Positions 34,130-43,474 of a stretch of DNA of 64,000 nt are shown piece by piece; the stretch's first letter is position 1, and each line of letters starts with the position of its first letter. Both the position numbers and the translations under genes were made by a program. Where the stretch lies: NCBI RefSeq assembly GCF_900591205.1, contig NZ_UUPU01000085.1, positions 124,001 through 188,000 of the forward strand, read 5' to 3'. Below the pieces are notes generated by a model. The model saw only the letters and a program-made list of their open reading frames with translations, was not told where the DNA came from and ran no database searches. Source of the stretch: Pseudomonas viridiflava. Lineage in GTDB: Bacteria; Pseudomonadota; Gammaproteobacteria; Pseudomonadales; Pseudomonadaceae.

Positions 34130-36433
34130 TCAGAAGTCGTAACGCACGTTCGCCGTGAAGGTGTCGGCGTCGAAACCGCTGCTGGTCAGGTAGTTGTACA
34201 TCCCTCCCACGCTCCATGCGCCCACGTGGTAGTTGGCGCCCAGTCCCAGCTCGTAGCTGTCACGCGCAGGCGTCGCGCCTGTGGTGGTGAACGGGGTGCC
34301 GCCGAGTACGAAGGTGGAGGTGCTGCCGGCCTTGTCGCCGATAAAATCGTGCCAGGCCATCAGCTTGGCTTCCGGTTCAAAGCTGCCCGCACCTACGTTA
34401 AAGGCGGCCGCCAGGCGAGCGCCCAGGCCCATTTCGCCGATTTCATAACGCTGGCTGCCGACGTTGAGGGCGGCTGAGCTGCCTTTTTCACGGTACGAAT
34501 CAATCGACACGTTGGCATAGCGCGCACCGACCTGCGGTTCCAGCAGCCACTGCTTGTCGAGCTGGAACGTGTAGCCTGCCAGTGCGTTGACGCCGAAGAT
34601 CTCACTGTCGTAGTCGGCCTTGGCGCGGGTGCCGGCGATGTAGCGTTTGGACTCGTTGTCGTTCCAGCCATACATCAGCGAGGTGTCGACAAAGAAGTTG
34701 TCACGGGTCCAGTTGCCGTAGAGGGTCAGTGCATGGCCGCTGACGTCGGTTTTGTTGCCCAGGTCGGATTTGACGTCGCTGGTCAGGTAGCTGTAAGCCA
34801 GGCCCAAGGTGGTGTTGGCGTTGAGCTTGCCATCGGCACCCACGGCTATGCCGTTGGTGTTGGCGTCGTAGCCGTCGACACCGTGGCGGCTGTCCTGGTT
34901 GGCATCGCTGGACAGCGCCTGCAGCCATACACCTTGTTCTGCCAGCACGTCACCGGAGGACAGACCGCTGCGCGCGTTGCTGGCGCGGCGGTTGATGGCA
35001 CTTGCGACCAGGTTCTGGCTGTTGGTGGCGGCGTTGATCGCCCCACGGCTGACGTCCGGGGCCAGGGTTTCGGCAAGTTTGGCCAGGTCTTCATTGGTGG
35101 CGGCGTCGGCGAAACGCTGGAATACCGGGTCGCTTTCGTCCATCTGGCCCAGGACCGTGTTCTTGAACGGCTTGATGGCGTTCACCGCGTTACGCGAACC
35201 ACGGGCACCCAGCAGGTTTTCCGCGACGGACTGATCACTGCGGGTGGCAACCAGGGCTTTCACGTCCTGGCCTTCAATGCCGAAGTTGCGCACCTCAAGC
35301 AGCGCCGAGGAGGAAACCACGGACAGGTTCTGCGGGTCTTCCCAAGTGCCGGAGTTGATGAGGGTGTAGCGGGTGCCCTGGGCCGACGTGCGGAAGTCGT
35401 CGGAGCGAGCCTGCAGTTCGATCTGGCTGCCTGGAGAGAAGAAGGTATTGCCGGTGACTTTCAGGATCGGCGTGTTGGGCTGTGTGTTGTTATCCAGCAG
35501 CAAGCGCAGGCGCGCAGTGTCGCTGTCCATGTCGAGGTCGCCCACAATCGTCGTCTGTGGGCGAAGCAGGGTCAGGCGGCCACCGTCGATATCGACGAAG
35601 CCTGCGCGGATGGTCGAACCATCGAACAGCGCGTCCCCTTGCACCAGCACACCACTGAGGCCCAGCAGGTCACCCTTTACTTGCCCTCCTTGCCAGTAGA
35701 AATACGACGGGGAGGCATTGTCGTCCGCCAGAATGGCTGCGGTGCCGCCCTCGATCAGGCCACCTGTCTGCCTGATAGAGAAGATCTTGAAGCCGTCGGA
35801 GGTGTCGAGACTGCGAAAGCGGATACCGACCCCGTCAGCGGAGATAGTCCCGCTGTTGTTGATATCACTCAGGAAGGGAGCGCCTGCCATCTGGCCCGTA
35901 AAGCTTGCCTTCTCGATGTCGATACCCAAAGAGTCGATGCCACGGGCGGTGATAGTGCCCGAGTTATTGATGCGCGCCTGGGTCGAGGTGATCAGCATGC
36001 CTTCGGAATTTGCGCCAGTCACAGTGATGTTGCCGTTGTTGTTCACTTCACCAGCGATCTTTGCCAGATACAGGTCCAGCCCGATGACGGCGTTGCCGCT
36101 CACCGTAATGTCGCCATTATTGACCAAGTCGCCACCGACGTTGGAATTGAGGGTCATGGCGATACCGGACGGGAAGTCGGTGGGGTTCGCAGCCGTCAGG
36201 TTGATTTTGCCCTGGTTGACCAGATTACCCGCCAGGGTCACATTCATCAGATTTACACCTGCGTTTTGCGACGTCCCGGTGAAGGTGGCGTTATTGAAAA
36301 CATCACCGGAGCTGCTGTATGCCCCTGTGCTCAGGTCGTGGTTCAAGTCGGGTGCGGGTGCGGCATGGACCGTGGCAGTAGTCGCCGCGACGGACAGCGC
36401 CAACAACGAGCGGCGCAGGTGGGAAATGTTCAA
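34130..36433 (-). CDS. Autotransporter with outer-membrane beta-barrel domain
   Basis: A type Va autotransporter of 767 residues. The signal peptide is SLLALSVAATTATVHA near residues 10-25. The passenger is a beta-helix with repeated Asn/Gly turns such as VNNNGNITVTG, INNSGTITARG and LVNNGDITVSG. The C-terminal 250 or so residues form the translocator barrel, ending in the typical aromatic VRYDF. The start is TTG at 36433 with AAGGA nine bases upstream; upstream residues in the open frame do not resemble a signal peptide. No protease or lipase motif is visible in the passenger, so adhesion is only a guess. Confidence 0.88.
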   Translation of the reverse strand: MNISHLRRSLLALSVAATTATVHAAPAPDLNHDLSTGAYSSSGDVFNNATFTGTSQNAGVNLMNVTLAGNLVNQGKINLTAANPTDFPSGIAMTLNSNVGGDLVNNGDITVSGNAVIGLDLYLAKIAGEVNNNGNITVTGANSEGMLITSTQARINNSGTITARGIDSLGIDIEKASFTGQMAGAPFLSDINNSGTISADGVGIRFRSLDTSDGFKIFSIRQTGGLIEGGTAAILADDNASPSYFYWQGGQVKGDLLGLSGVLVQGDALFDGSTIRAGFVDIDGGRLTLLRPQTTIVGDLDMDSDTARLRLLLDNNTQPNTPILKVTGNTFFSPGSQIELQARSDDFRTSAQGTRYTLINSGTWEDPQNLSVVSSSALLEVRNFGIEGQDVKALVATRSDQSVAENLLGARGSRNAVNAIKPFKNTVLGQMDESDPVFQRFADAATNEDLAKLAETLAPDVSRGAINAATNSQNLVASAINRRASNARSGLSSGDVLAEQGVWLQALSSDANQDSRHGVDGYDANTNGIAVGADGKLNANTTLGLAYSYLTSDVKSDLGNKTDVSGHALTLYGNWTRDNFFVDTSLMYGWNDNESKRYIAGTRAKADYDSEIFGVNALAGYTFQLDKQWLLEPQVGARYANVSIDSYREKGSSAALNVGSQRYEIGEMGLGARLAAAFNVGAGSFEPEAKLMAWHDFIGDKAGSTSTFVLGGTPFTTTGATPARDSYELGLGANYHVGAWSVGGMYNYLTSSGFDADTFTANVRYDF

Positions 36434-36760
36434 GGCAGTATCCTTACAGGGCGGAAACTGACAGGGAACAACCCGCGCGTCAGCGCCTGTTTTAGGCATC
36501 CCTGCCAGCTTGTCAGTGAAGTTCTGATTCAAGCGCGTGCGAATTTACACGATGCCTGTAGGACAATTCACCATCAAAAGAATCAAGGACGGAAAAAAAG
36601 CTAAAAAATGCGACGCTACAGTGGTTTTTTGAGGATTTTCGGGATTATTCAGCAATAAGTGGAACTTTATGGTCGCCGTTGCAGTCGCGGCCGGGTCGGG
36701 CATTCGAGGCTGGTAGTCGGATGTTTTTAAACGCAGCTGTCCACCCTGAATCCGAGGATT
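36434..36760. other. Intergenic region between autotransporter and lipoprotein hydrolase genes
   Basis: This 327-base stretch is visibly richer in A and T than its surroundings (runs such as AAAAAAAGC and TTTTTTGAGG near 36594-36635) and contains no open frame I can support. It must hold the promoter of the autotransporter on the minus strand; no convincing -35/-10 pair was found. The lipoprotein gene ends at its right side without a clear terminator. Confidence 0.5.
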
Positions 36761-37603
36761 CTAATCGGCCAACGGAGTCTTGGCCCATTGGCGCCATGTC
36801 GCCTCCCACCCCTTGTCATGGCTTACTCCTGGTACATGCACGGACTGGGAGAGGGGCGAGCCAAGCGCCTGTTGGTAACTATCAGCCAAGCTACCTGGAA
36901 CAATCAGGTCTGCTTCGCCAATGAGATGACGTTGGGGTACTAAGGCGAGTCGATTACGATAGTCCAGCGGCTCCAGTGAACCATTGAGTGGCGACAGCCC
37001 TTTCAACTTCGCCCACAGGCGTGGACTGAGATTGCCAGCAAGGGTTTGCACTTGAGTAACATCATTGCGCTGCGCCGCCAACAATAATGCGAGAGCCGCC
37101 CCACCTGAATACCCCACTAGTTCGAACTCCCTATTGCCATACCGCTGTTTTAATTGATCCAGCGCCTGGCTGAGGCGGGTGACCACTTCCTCAGAGAATC
37201 GCCGATTGGTCCAGAGTGCCGATTCACAGGCTGTGGCCATGACGAACTGGCAGGGGCGTGCCAGGTACGCATTCGGTGTCGGATCATCGACCGCCAGCCG
37301 TGGCACCAGCAGATTGTGCGGGCTCGGATCCAGGCTGGGTTGAGTGGCCGTCGCCCAGGAATGGCCATCGCCTTCCAGGTAGACACGCAGGCGAGTCATC
37401 TTTTGTGCAGTTTGCGGCGCAAGTACCAAGAGGGGGAAGGCGTGTCCCGGCAGGACTTCCACTTGTCGGCCATGCTCTTCAGCCAGTTGTTGCAGTGCCT
37501 CGCGCGGCGATTGGCAGGCGATGAGAAGCGCGCTGACCATCACCATCCAGGTTGTATGGACGCCGGCCAATGTCCGACGACAGGTAAAGTATCTATTCAT
37601 CAT
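36761..37603 (-). CDS. Lipoprotein alpha/beta hydrolase
   Basis: A 280-residue putative lipoprotein: the N-terminal hydrophobic segment ends in LLIAC (Cys about 30). The alpha/beta hydrolase nucleophile elbow is GYSGGAALALLLA (Ser around 167), with a likely acid in the GEADLIVPG segment and the histidine in PGVSHDKGWE. The substrate is unknown. Two adjacent ATG codons exist (37603 and 37600) with a weak ribosome site. Neighbours are the autotransporter and a giant toxin-like gene on the same strand, but a terminator separates it from the latter. Confidence 0.8.
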   Translation of the reverse strand: MMNRYFTCRRTLAGVHTTWMVMVSALLIACQSPREALQQLAEEHGRQVEVLPGHAFPLLVLAPQTAQKMTRLRVYLEGDGHSWATATQPSLDPSPHNLLVPRLAVDDPTPNAYLARPCQFVMATACESALWTNRRFSEEVVTRLSQALDQLKQRYGNREFELVGYSGGAALALLLAAQRNDVTQVQTLAGNLSPRLWAKLKGLSPLNGSLEPLDYRNRLALVPQRHLIGEADLIVPGSLADSYQQALGSPLSQSVHVPGVSHDKGWEATWRQWAKTPLAD

Positions 37604-37776
37604 AGGTCACAACACATTTCGGGACGCAGTCGGAGAAGTCTTAGGTTGTTTATCAATCACGGTATTTTCAATGGTCTTGGATGCTTTTTGTTTATCGTGT
37701 GGTCATTAGTTAAAGGGTGAAATTGTCGGGTGGATAATGAGAGCGGGAATGATCCAGCCCAAACCTGGGTGACCGG

Positions 37777-37812
37777 AAAAGGCCGGGTGAATGTACATTC
37801 ACTCGGCCTTTT
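37777..37812. terminator. Long near-perfect palindromic terminator
   Basis: Two 18-base arms (37777-37794 and 37795-37812) are inverted copies with one mismatch, starting in AAAA and ending in TTTTT. It lies just past the stop of the 1535-residue gene on the minus strand and can work in both directions. Confidence 0.8.
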
Positions 37813-37830
37813 TGCGTTTCAGGCTACGGC

Positions 37831-40800
37831 TTACAGTGGTTTGGACCAGTTGGCCAGGGTCATCTTCCTCGCGTTGAGGGCGTCCATCAGGTCCGGCAAG
37901 GTGTTGAACGGTTTACGGTCGATCTCCGGCCAGGTCGGGGCCTGGATGAAGAACCGGTTCCGGCCGTCGATCTGGATGGGCGTGTAGACAAGTTCTTGGG
38001 CGCGGCTGCGGTGAACCAACCTGAGCTCGCCAGTGGTGTTGCTGAGGGTGTAAAAACCTGGCGCGGGCAATTGCTCGCCATAGGCTCTCTGGCCGGCACT
38101 CAGCCACGGCGTTTCCAACTGCAGGCGCATATCGCTGTAGGCCGTGACCGGGCCCAATTGCGTGATCATGTTGTGCTCATTGTCGATGAACTGGCCAATC
38201 GGCGGCTCTGGCGCTTGGGCCCCTGGGTCGATCATGAAGCCTGAGCCCTGGCCTTGTGGCACGTCTTCGATACGTAGACTGACCGCGCCTTCCAGCTCGC
38301 TGATGCCGGGCAGCCCGCGGTAGGTGTTGGTCATCATCGGGTTGACCAGCGCTACCCAGCGTTCGCTGCTGCCGGAGGGCACATAACGCTGGATTTGCTG
38401 CTGGGTCAGGTAGTTGTCGACCCAGCGGCGGCTGTAGCCGTCGTTGGGCAATTCGCCGAGGGCCGGGTTGCTCGCCATACAATCCAGGGCCTGCACGCGG
38501 ATCTGGTTAGCCTGGGCCGCACGGGTCAGTTCCAGCAGGTTATAACGCCTGGACGGATCGTTGGCCTGGGCCCGGTCCACTTCCTCAAGAGACTGGCGCA
38601 GGTCGGAGGACATTTTCCCGCTGCGATGAAAAGCATTCAGGTCGGCTTGATGGCTTTCGGTGACCAAGCCTTTGACGAACAATGTCCTGACCTGGGCCCT
38701 GTTCAATGCAGGCATGTGCTCAATCAGAAATTGTTTGCTGGCGATGCCTCTCGACGACTCGCCCACTACCAGGCCGGGTATCTGCTCCAGCTCAAGCGCC
38801 TGCTTGATGAAAGCGTCACCACTCAGGCCAGCGGCAAGTGTCGGCAAGCGCGGGCGCGGCGGCAGCGTCCGGGGGCCGCTGAAGAAAGCGATTGCGTCAT
38901 CCAGCAAGCGTTGCCGGCTCTGATTGATCAGGCGCTGCCCGCTGCTGACAGAATGCATTTGACCGTCGGCATCCCTGACGAACTGGATGTGGGTTTCCTC
39001 GAAGGCTGCGCTGGGTACGTCGTAGGCACTGAAGGGCTGTGGTCCCGAGGCTGAAGACGGCCCTGGCACGGCGCGACCTGTACCGCCCTTGAGGCCCGCT
39101 GCCGCGATCGCCTCCCATTCGCCGCCGCTGTTGAGGCGCACCGGGATAGAGCTGTTGAACGCGTTGGGGTTGACCGGGTCGACAATCGCCCAGTGGCCAG
39201 GCCCGTTGATGTCCTGTTCCCAGCGAATGTAGTAAGCCTGTTCGTCCATCAGGATGGCTTGGGAGGGCAGGTCGCCCGAGGCACGGATGCTATAGGTGTT
39301 GAAAAGCCTGCCGGGTTGCCGGTTCAGGGTTTGCCCCTCCAGGAGCAGGTTGGCGGCATAGGTGGTTGGCACACGGCGCGTTGCCGCAGCAGTGGTCGAG
39401 GGCATCGGGGAGGTGCGCAGGTTGGTCTGCAGCACTTCACTCATATTGCGGGCAGTAAGGGCCTGGTTCAGTTCTTCGACGGTCTTGAAGTGCCGTCCAT
39501 GGAGGGTGGTCCATTCGGGCCGCTCGACAAAATAGCCGGTGGCGTCGCGTTTCAGTGGCGTGATTTTGATCAAGTCGTTACGGTCGCGGCTGACGATCAG
39601 CAGGCGCCCCGGTTCGGTATGGCGCATATACATGCCGGGCAGGGGCAGGCGCTGTTCCAGCTGGTTGGCAATGCGCACATCGGTGGGCGTTTCCAATTGC
39701 AGGCGCAAGTCGTTTTTGACCGAAGTCGGTGTGTGCCCCATCTGTATGGCTGTGCGCCCCGGGTCGGGCTCGATACCCCGAGCCTGGCCGAGTTCGCTGT
39801 CTTCCACGCGCAGGCCCAGCGTGCCCTCCAGTTCGCTCAGCCCGGCAACGCCCTCGTAGGTATTGGCATGGCTGTCGCCTACCAGCGCCACCCACTTGTG
39901 AGCGCCGCGCGCCGCCTGGTCGGCTTCAATCACCGTGTGGGCAAAGTAGTTCATCATCTTTTGCCGGAAGTTGACCTGCGCGCCGAGAATCCCATTGCTG
40001 TGATAGCTGGCCAGGCAGTCGATGGCCTGCACGCGCACGTGGTTTTCCTGGGCGCTCTTGATCACTTGCATAAAAGTGTATTGGCCGGTGGGGTCGGTCC
40101 CTTGGCCGGCGTCCAATTGCTTGAGATAGCGCTCCAGGTTCTGCGGCATTTTGCCGGTGCGGTTAAAGAGGTCCAGGTCCGCTTGATGGAAGTCCGTCAG
40201 CACCTGTTCCAGGTACAGGGTCTTGACCTTTTGTTTGGCCAGCAATGGCATGTTTTCGACCAGAAAATGTTTGCTGGCCACGCTCGAATGGTTTTCCCCG
40301 ATGACGATGCCAGGGGCGTCCCCGAGCAGGCGCTGGAGGATCGTTTTGGGCGGGGCATCCGCGGCAAACCGCGGTATTTGCGGGCGGGAGGGGCGCGGCG
40401 GGTTGTCGAAGAAAACCTGCGCGTCGTCATGCAGCTTACGCCGCAAGGTTTTGAAGTCTGTGTACTCCTCGCCGCCTGTGTACTCCTCATTCAGTGCCCT
40501 TGGGCCGATATTGCCCTCGGCAACCTCTTGCAGCCTGGGCCTTTGGGCTGATGGCACATCGTAGGCGGATGCCGGGGTTTCAATCTGTGGCAGCGGGCTG
40601 GGCGAGCGGCCCCAGGGCTTGAGCCCGAATATGGGCCGCCCGCCCTTGAGTCCGGGGCTTGCGACCGGTTCCCATTGTTTGTAGGCGTTCAGGCGCACCG
40701 GCACATTGCGGTAGAACGACCAAGGGTTCTGCGGGTCGATGATCATCCAGCCGTTGACCTCCTTCACATGGCGCACCTGGAAGTAGCCGGCGGTGCTGCC

Positions 40801-42438
40801 CTGGCGCAGGTAGATGTAGGTCTTGGCGCTGAGTGTCTCGATGATGCCGCTGCGCGCGCCCGTGCCTTCACGGGTGCCCTCGGTGATCTGGGTGCGCAGC
40901 GATTTCAGGACGGTGTCTTCCTCGGCGAGTGCAGGCACGCGTTCCGGGGTGATGCTGTGTAGCTGAGGTAACTCGGCGTCGTTCAAGGTGTTCGCGGCCA
41001 GCTGTTCCTCGATGGCGATGGTGTCGCTTGCCTGGGTGATTTGCGGCAAGCGCTCGCCGGTCTTGAGGAAGGTGGCATTGAACAGGGTATCAATGGCCGC
41101 GAGGATGGCGCCACTCACCCCGGCCTTGCGCTCGGTGCGGGTCTTGCCGTTGACCGCCTGGTCGATGTTCAGCCCGACATTGGCAATGCCCGCGCCCACC
41201 ACGGCCAGCGCCACCGGCCAGCCGACCGCCGCCAGCGGGCCGAATGTGCGGCCAAAGGCATTGAGGTAGCCGATCCAGAGTTTTTTTCGCAGCTCGCCGT
41301 TGGAATGCATCATGAACACGGCGTCACTGAGCATGCGGGCGTGGATGGCATCGCGCAGGTGGGTAAACGGGTCGTCGGTCACCCAGGCGTCCTGCCCTTC
41401 GAGCAGTGAGTGGTCGTGGTTTTTCCAGGCGTTGAACAACAGGTCCAGCAGGTGGTTGAGGCCGATGTTTTCCATCTTGGGCTCGTGAAACACCTTGCTC
41501 AGCAGGTCTGGAATCGGGAAGGCGGCGAGCAGCCATTCCTGGGTGGTGGTCAGGGCGGCAGTGTCTTGCATGATGTCGTGATCGGCGACCTGAAAATGCG
41601 CCATGAAACGCTGGCGGTGTTCGGGTTGCTCGATCTGCGACAGCACCCACCAGTGCAGATCCTCTACCCGGTTCAGCACGTGAAAGCCGTAAAGCTCGCC
41701 GGGCACATAGAGGATTTGCCGTTGAGCCTTATCGACGATGCTGAGGATATCGCTGGCCACATAAGGGCCGATCTTCAGGCGCCTGATCCGTAACGCCTGG
41801 GAGGGCTGGATAGGGTCATCGAGCATCTGGCGGGTTACGGGCCAACTGACGTTGCAGGCGGCAGCCTTGACCACGGTACGAAAGTTCTCGTCGGACAGTC
41901 GTCCCGCTTCGCGATCTTCGATGGCCTTGGCCAGGAAGGTGCATTTGGCCAGGGTTCGGAATGCGCTGCCTTGCCGGCTCCAGAATGACGCCGCGACGCT
42001 TTTGAACTGGTCGGCAAAATTGAACGCCCAGAAGGCTTTCAGCACCTGACTGCCGTACAGCTTGACCTCGTTGGTCTGATCATAAGTACCGACTTCGGGC
42101 CCGGCCGTGTAGAAGCCGCAATCGTTATCGAGCATGTCGGCGTTGTCTTGATCGTGCACGGTGAAGCGGCTGATCACCAATTGCGTCAGGGTCATGGAGC
42201 CGTGGGGATGCTCGATGTGCTCCCAACCGGTGAAGGTCTGCGGGTTGCTCTGGGAGGAATGAAAGCGGTGCCAGTAGACCTGCTCCGGGTCCAGGTCGAC
42301 GGCGTGGTCGGCGAGGATTTTTTTGGCGAAGCGGGTCGCCATTTCATACATGTCCGGGCAGGACTCCACCAGGGCAGGCACCAACGCCTTGAGGGCGGCG
42401 GCGTCGGCGGCATTGGGCAGGGGGGATGCGTCTTGCAT
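37831..42438 (-). CDS. Giant toxin-like protein 1 with DUF6543-type N terminus and two TIKI/ChaN-like modules
   Basis: A 1535-residue protein without a signal peptide. The N-terminal ~600 residues resemble the dermonecrotic-toxin DUF6543 group, with a hydrophobic hairpin at about 395-427 (GPLAAVGWPVALAVVGAGIA). Two copies of one module follow, 512 residues apart. Each has an IDPxNPxxF...PVRLN / GLKGG / YDVPSA segment, then a TIKI/ChaN/EreA-like domain, then a PGxY tail. Copy A keeps GENH (H717) and GDSH (H857); copy B has GESS (S1229) and NPMM (M1369) instead. ATG at 42438 is chosen for its GGAAGAG ribosome site. Delivery route and target are unknown; NCBI-style names would be 'membrane-targeted effector domain-containing toxin'. 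Confidence 0.75.
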   Translation of the reverse strand: MQDASPLPNAADAAALKALVPALVESCPDMYEMATRFAKKILADHAVDLDPEQVYWHRFHSSQSNPQTFTGWEHIEHPHGSMTLTQLVISRFTVHDQDNADMLDNDCGFYTAGPEVGTYDQTNEVKLYGSQVLKAFWAFNFADQFKSVAASFWSRQGSAFRTLAKCTFLAKAIEDREAGRLSDENFRTVVKAAACNVSWPVTRQMLDDPIQPSQALRIRRLKIGPYVASDILSIVDKAQRQILYVPGELYGFHVLNRVEDLHWWVLSQIEQPEHRQRFMAHFQVADHDIMQDTAALTTTQEWLLAAFPIPDLLSKVFHEPKMENIGLNHLLDLLFNAWKNHDHSLLEGQDAWVTDDPFTHLRDAIHARMLSDAVFMMHSNGELRKKLWIGYLNAFGRTFGPLAAVGWPVALAVVGAGIANVGLNIDQAVNGKTRTERKAGVSGAILAAIDTLFNATFLKTGERLPQITQASDTIAIEEQLAANTLNDAELPQLHSITPERVPALAEEDTVLKSLRTQITEGTREGTGARSGIIETLSAKTYIYLRQGSTAGYFQVRHVKEVNGWMIIDPQNPWSFYRNVPVRLNAYKQWEPVASPGLKGGRPIFGLKPWGRSPSPLPQIETPASAYDVPSAQRPRLQEVAEGNIGPRALNEEYTGGEEYTDFKTLRRKLHDDAQVFFDNPPRPSRPQIPRFAADAPPKTILQRLLGDAPGIVIGENHSSVASKHFLVENMPLLAKQKVKTLYLEQVLTDFHQADLDLFNRTGKMPQNLERYLKQLDAGQGTDPTGQYTFMQVIKSAQENHVRVQAIDCLASYHSNGILGAQVNFRQKMMNYFAHTVIEADQAARGAHKWVALVGDSHANTYEGVAGLSELEGTLGLRVEDSELGQARGIEPDPGRTAIQMGHTPTSVKNDLRLQLETPTDVRIANQLEQRLPLPGMYMRHTEPGRLLIVSRDRNDLIKITPLKRDATGYFVERPEWTTLHGRHFKTVEELNQALTARNMSEVLQTNLRTSPMPSTTAAATRRVPTTYAANLLLEGQTLNRQPGRLFNTYSIRASGDLPSQAILMDEQAYYIRWEQDINGPGHWAIVDPVNPNAFNSSIPVRLNSGGEWEAIAAAGLKGGTGRAVPGPSSASGPQPFSAYDVPSAAFEETHIQFVRDADGQMHSVSSGQRLINQSRQRLLDDAIAFFSGPRTLPPRPRLPTLAAGLSGDAFIKQALELEQIPGLVVGESSRGIASKQFLIEHMPALNRAQVRTLFVKGLVTESHQADLNAFHRSGKMSSDLRQSLEEVDRAQANDPSRRYNLLELTRAAQANQIRVQALDCMASNPALGELPNDGYSRRWVDNYLTQQQIQRYVPSGSSERWVALVNPMMTNTYRGLPGISELEGAVSLRIEDVPQGQGSGFMIDPGAQAPEPPIGQFIDNEHNMITQLGPVTAYSDMRLQLETPWLSAGQRAYGEQLPAPGFYTLSNTTGELRLVHRSRAQELVYTPIQIDGRNRFFIQAPTWPEIDRKPFNTLPDLMDALNARKMTLANWSKPL

Positions 42439-42530
42439 GATGCTCTTCCTTGGGGCGCGTAATGTCGCGATGACTATCCCAAGGCGGGCGGGGCGAAGCT
42501 GCCGGACCGGCAACCAGGCGATTGTCGGAG

Positions 42531-43235
42531 TCAGCGCCGGGCAATGTCCGAAAAGTAAAACTTATCCAGCGTATGCCGCGACTCGGTGTACTCGAACTGC
42601 CGGCCATCCTGCAAAAACGTCTGGTTACTCACCACGATCACATGGCTTTGCCCCTCAAGGTCGAGGTGTGCCTGGTCGTCCTTGCTGCGAGGCAGGGCTT
42701 CGATGGTGCGCTGGGCGTAGCTGATCTGCAGTTGCAGGGTCTGTTCGATAAACGCGTAGATCGACTGCTCGGCAATCGTCTGGTCCAGGCCCGGAATCAC
42801 ATCGGCGACGAAGTGGTTGATGTCCAGGATCACCCGTTTGCCGCCAATCCGCCGTACCCGTTTGATGCGCGTGATCAGGGTGCCGGGCTCGGCCTCAATG
42901 TGTTGCAGCAGGCTGCCTTCCAGCGGGAATTGGCTGAACTCGACCACTTCGGTGCGTACGTCGTCGCCTAAATCGGCGTGGGTTTCGTGGAAGCTGACGA
43001 TGCCGCCCAATTGAAACTCAATCGGGTTGGGCGACAGCACGAAGGTGCCCTTACCGTGGATTTTTTGCGCGAACCCTCGCTCCTGCAATTGCTCGATGGC
43101 CCGACGTACGGTGCCGCGGCTGGCCTGGTAGGCGTCCATCAATTCGGTTTCGGAGGGTAGGCGCGTACCGCGTTGCAGGCGTTCAGTGGTGATGCTGGCA
43201 AGCAGATCCGTATAGATCTGGTTGTATTTGCTCAT
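42531..43235 (-). CDS. treR: Trehalose operon repressor TreR (GntR family)
   Basis: TreR (234 aa) is a GntR/HutC-type repressor; family members of this type respond to trehalose-6-phosphate. The winged HTH is in residues 1-72 (LPSETELMDAYQASRGTVRRAIEQLQERGFAQKIHGKGTFV). The UTRA ligand domain covers about 85-230. It is divergent from treP, and the 239-base gap holds two identical palindromes that are its probable operators. Confidence 0.92.
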   Translation of the reverse strand: MSKYNQIYTDLLASITTERLQRGTRLPSETELMDAYQASRGTVRRAIEQLQERGFAQKIHGKGTFVLSPNPIEFQLGGIVSFHETHADLGDDVRTEVVEFSQFPLEGSLLQHIEAEPGTLITRIKRVRRIGGKRVILDINHFVADVIPGLDQTIAEQSIYAFIEQTLQLQISYAQRTIEALPRSKDDQAHLDLEGQSHVIVVSNQTFLQDGRQFEYTESRHTLDKFYFSDIARR

Positions 43236-43320
43236 GGGGATGGCTCTGTGCCTTTGCGTTCAGGCAGGAACCTTAGTGTCACAGGTGGGGTTTGTCCATT
43301 GGGCTTACGGACAACGATCC

Positions 43321-43352
43321 TCTGTGGGCGCCGGCAAGCCGGCTCCTACAGG
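43321..43352. repeat. Single REP element
   Basis: TGTGGGCGCCGGCAAGCCGG followed by CTCCTACAGG is a lone REP palindrome between treR and the TreR operators. Confidence 0.65.
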
Positions 43353-43366
43353 AAATAAACTTTTGT

Positions 43367-43384
43367 AACTCGTACAGACGAGTT
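43367..43384. promoter_or_regulatory. TreR operator 1
   Basis: AACTCGTACAGACGAGTT has perfect 7-base inverted arms (AACTCGT/ACGAGTT) around ACAG. Confidence 0.8.
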
Positions 43385-43392
43385 GTTGCTTT

Positions 43393-43410
43393 AACTCGTA
43401 CAGACGAGTA
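43393..43410. promoter_or_regulatory. TreR operator 2
   Basis: AACTCGTACAGACGAGTA repeats operator 1 except the last base, 26 bases downstream. The spacing places the two sites about two and a half helical turns apart. It lies 65 bases before the treP ATG. Confidence 0.8.
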
Positions 43411-43474
43411 CTTTTGGCCTCGGCGTGCTGCCAATGACTGCCCCCAAATAAAAAAATCAAAGTGGAAAACAAGC

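Noticed and set aside
37730..37987. Small plus-strand frame near the palindromic terminator
   Set aside because: It crosses the terminator and then runs antisense to the giant gene.
43292..43474. N-terminal extension of TreP by 61 codons
   Set aside because: It would cover the REP element and both TreR operators and has no similarity to EIIB; the ATG at 43475 fits the family.
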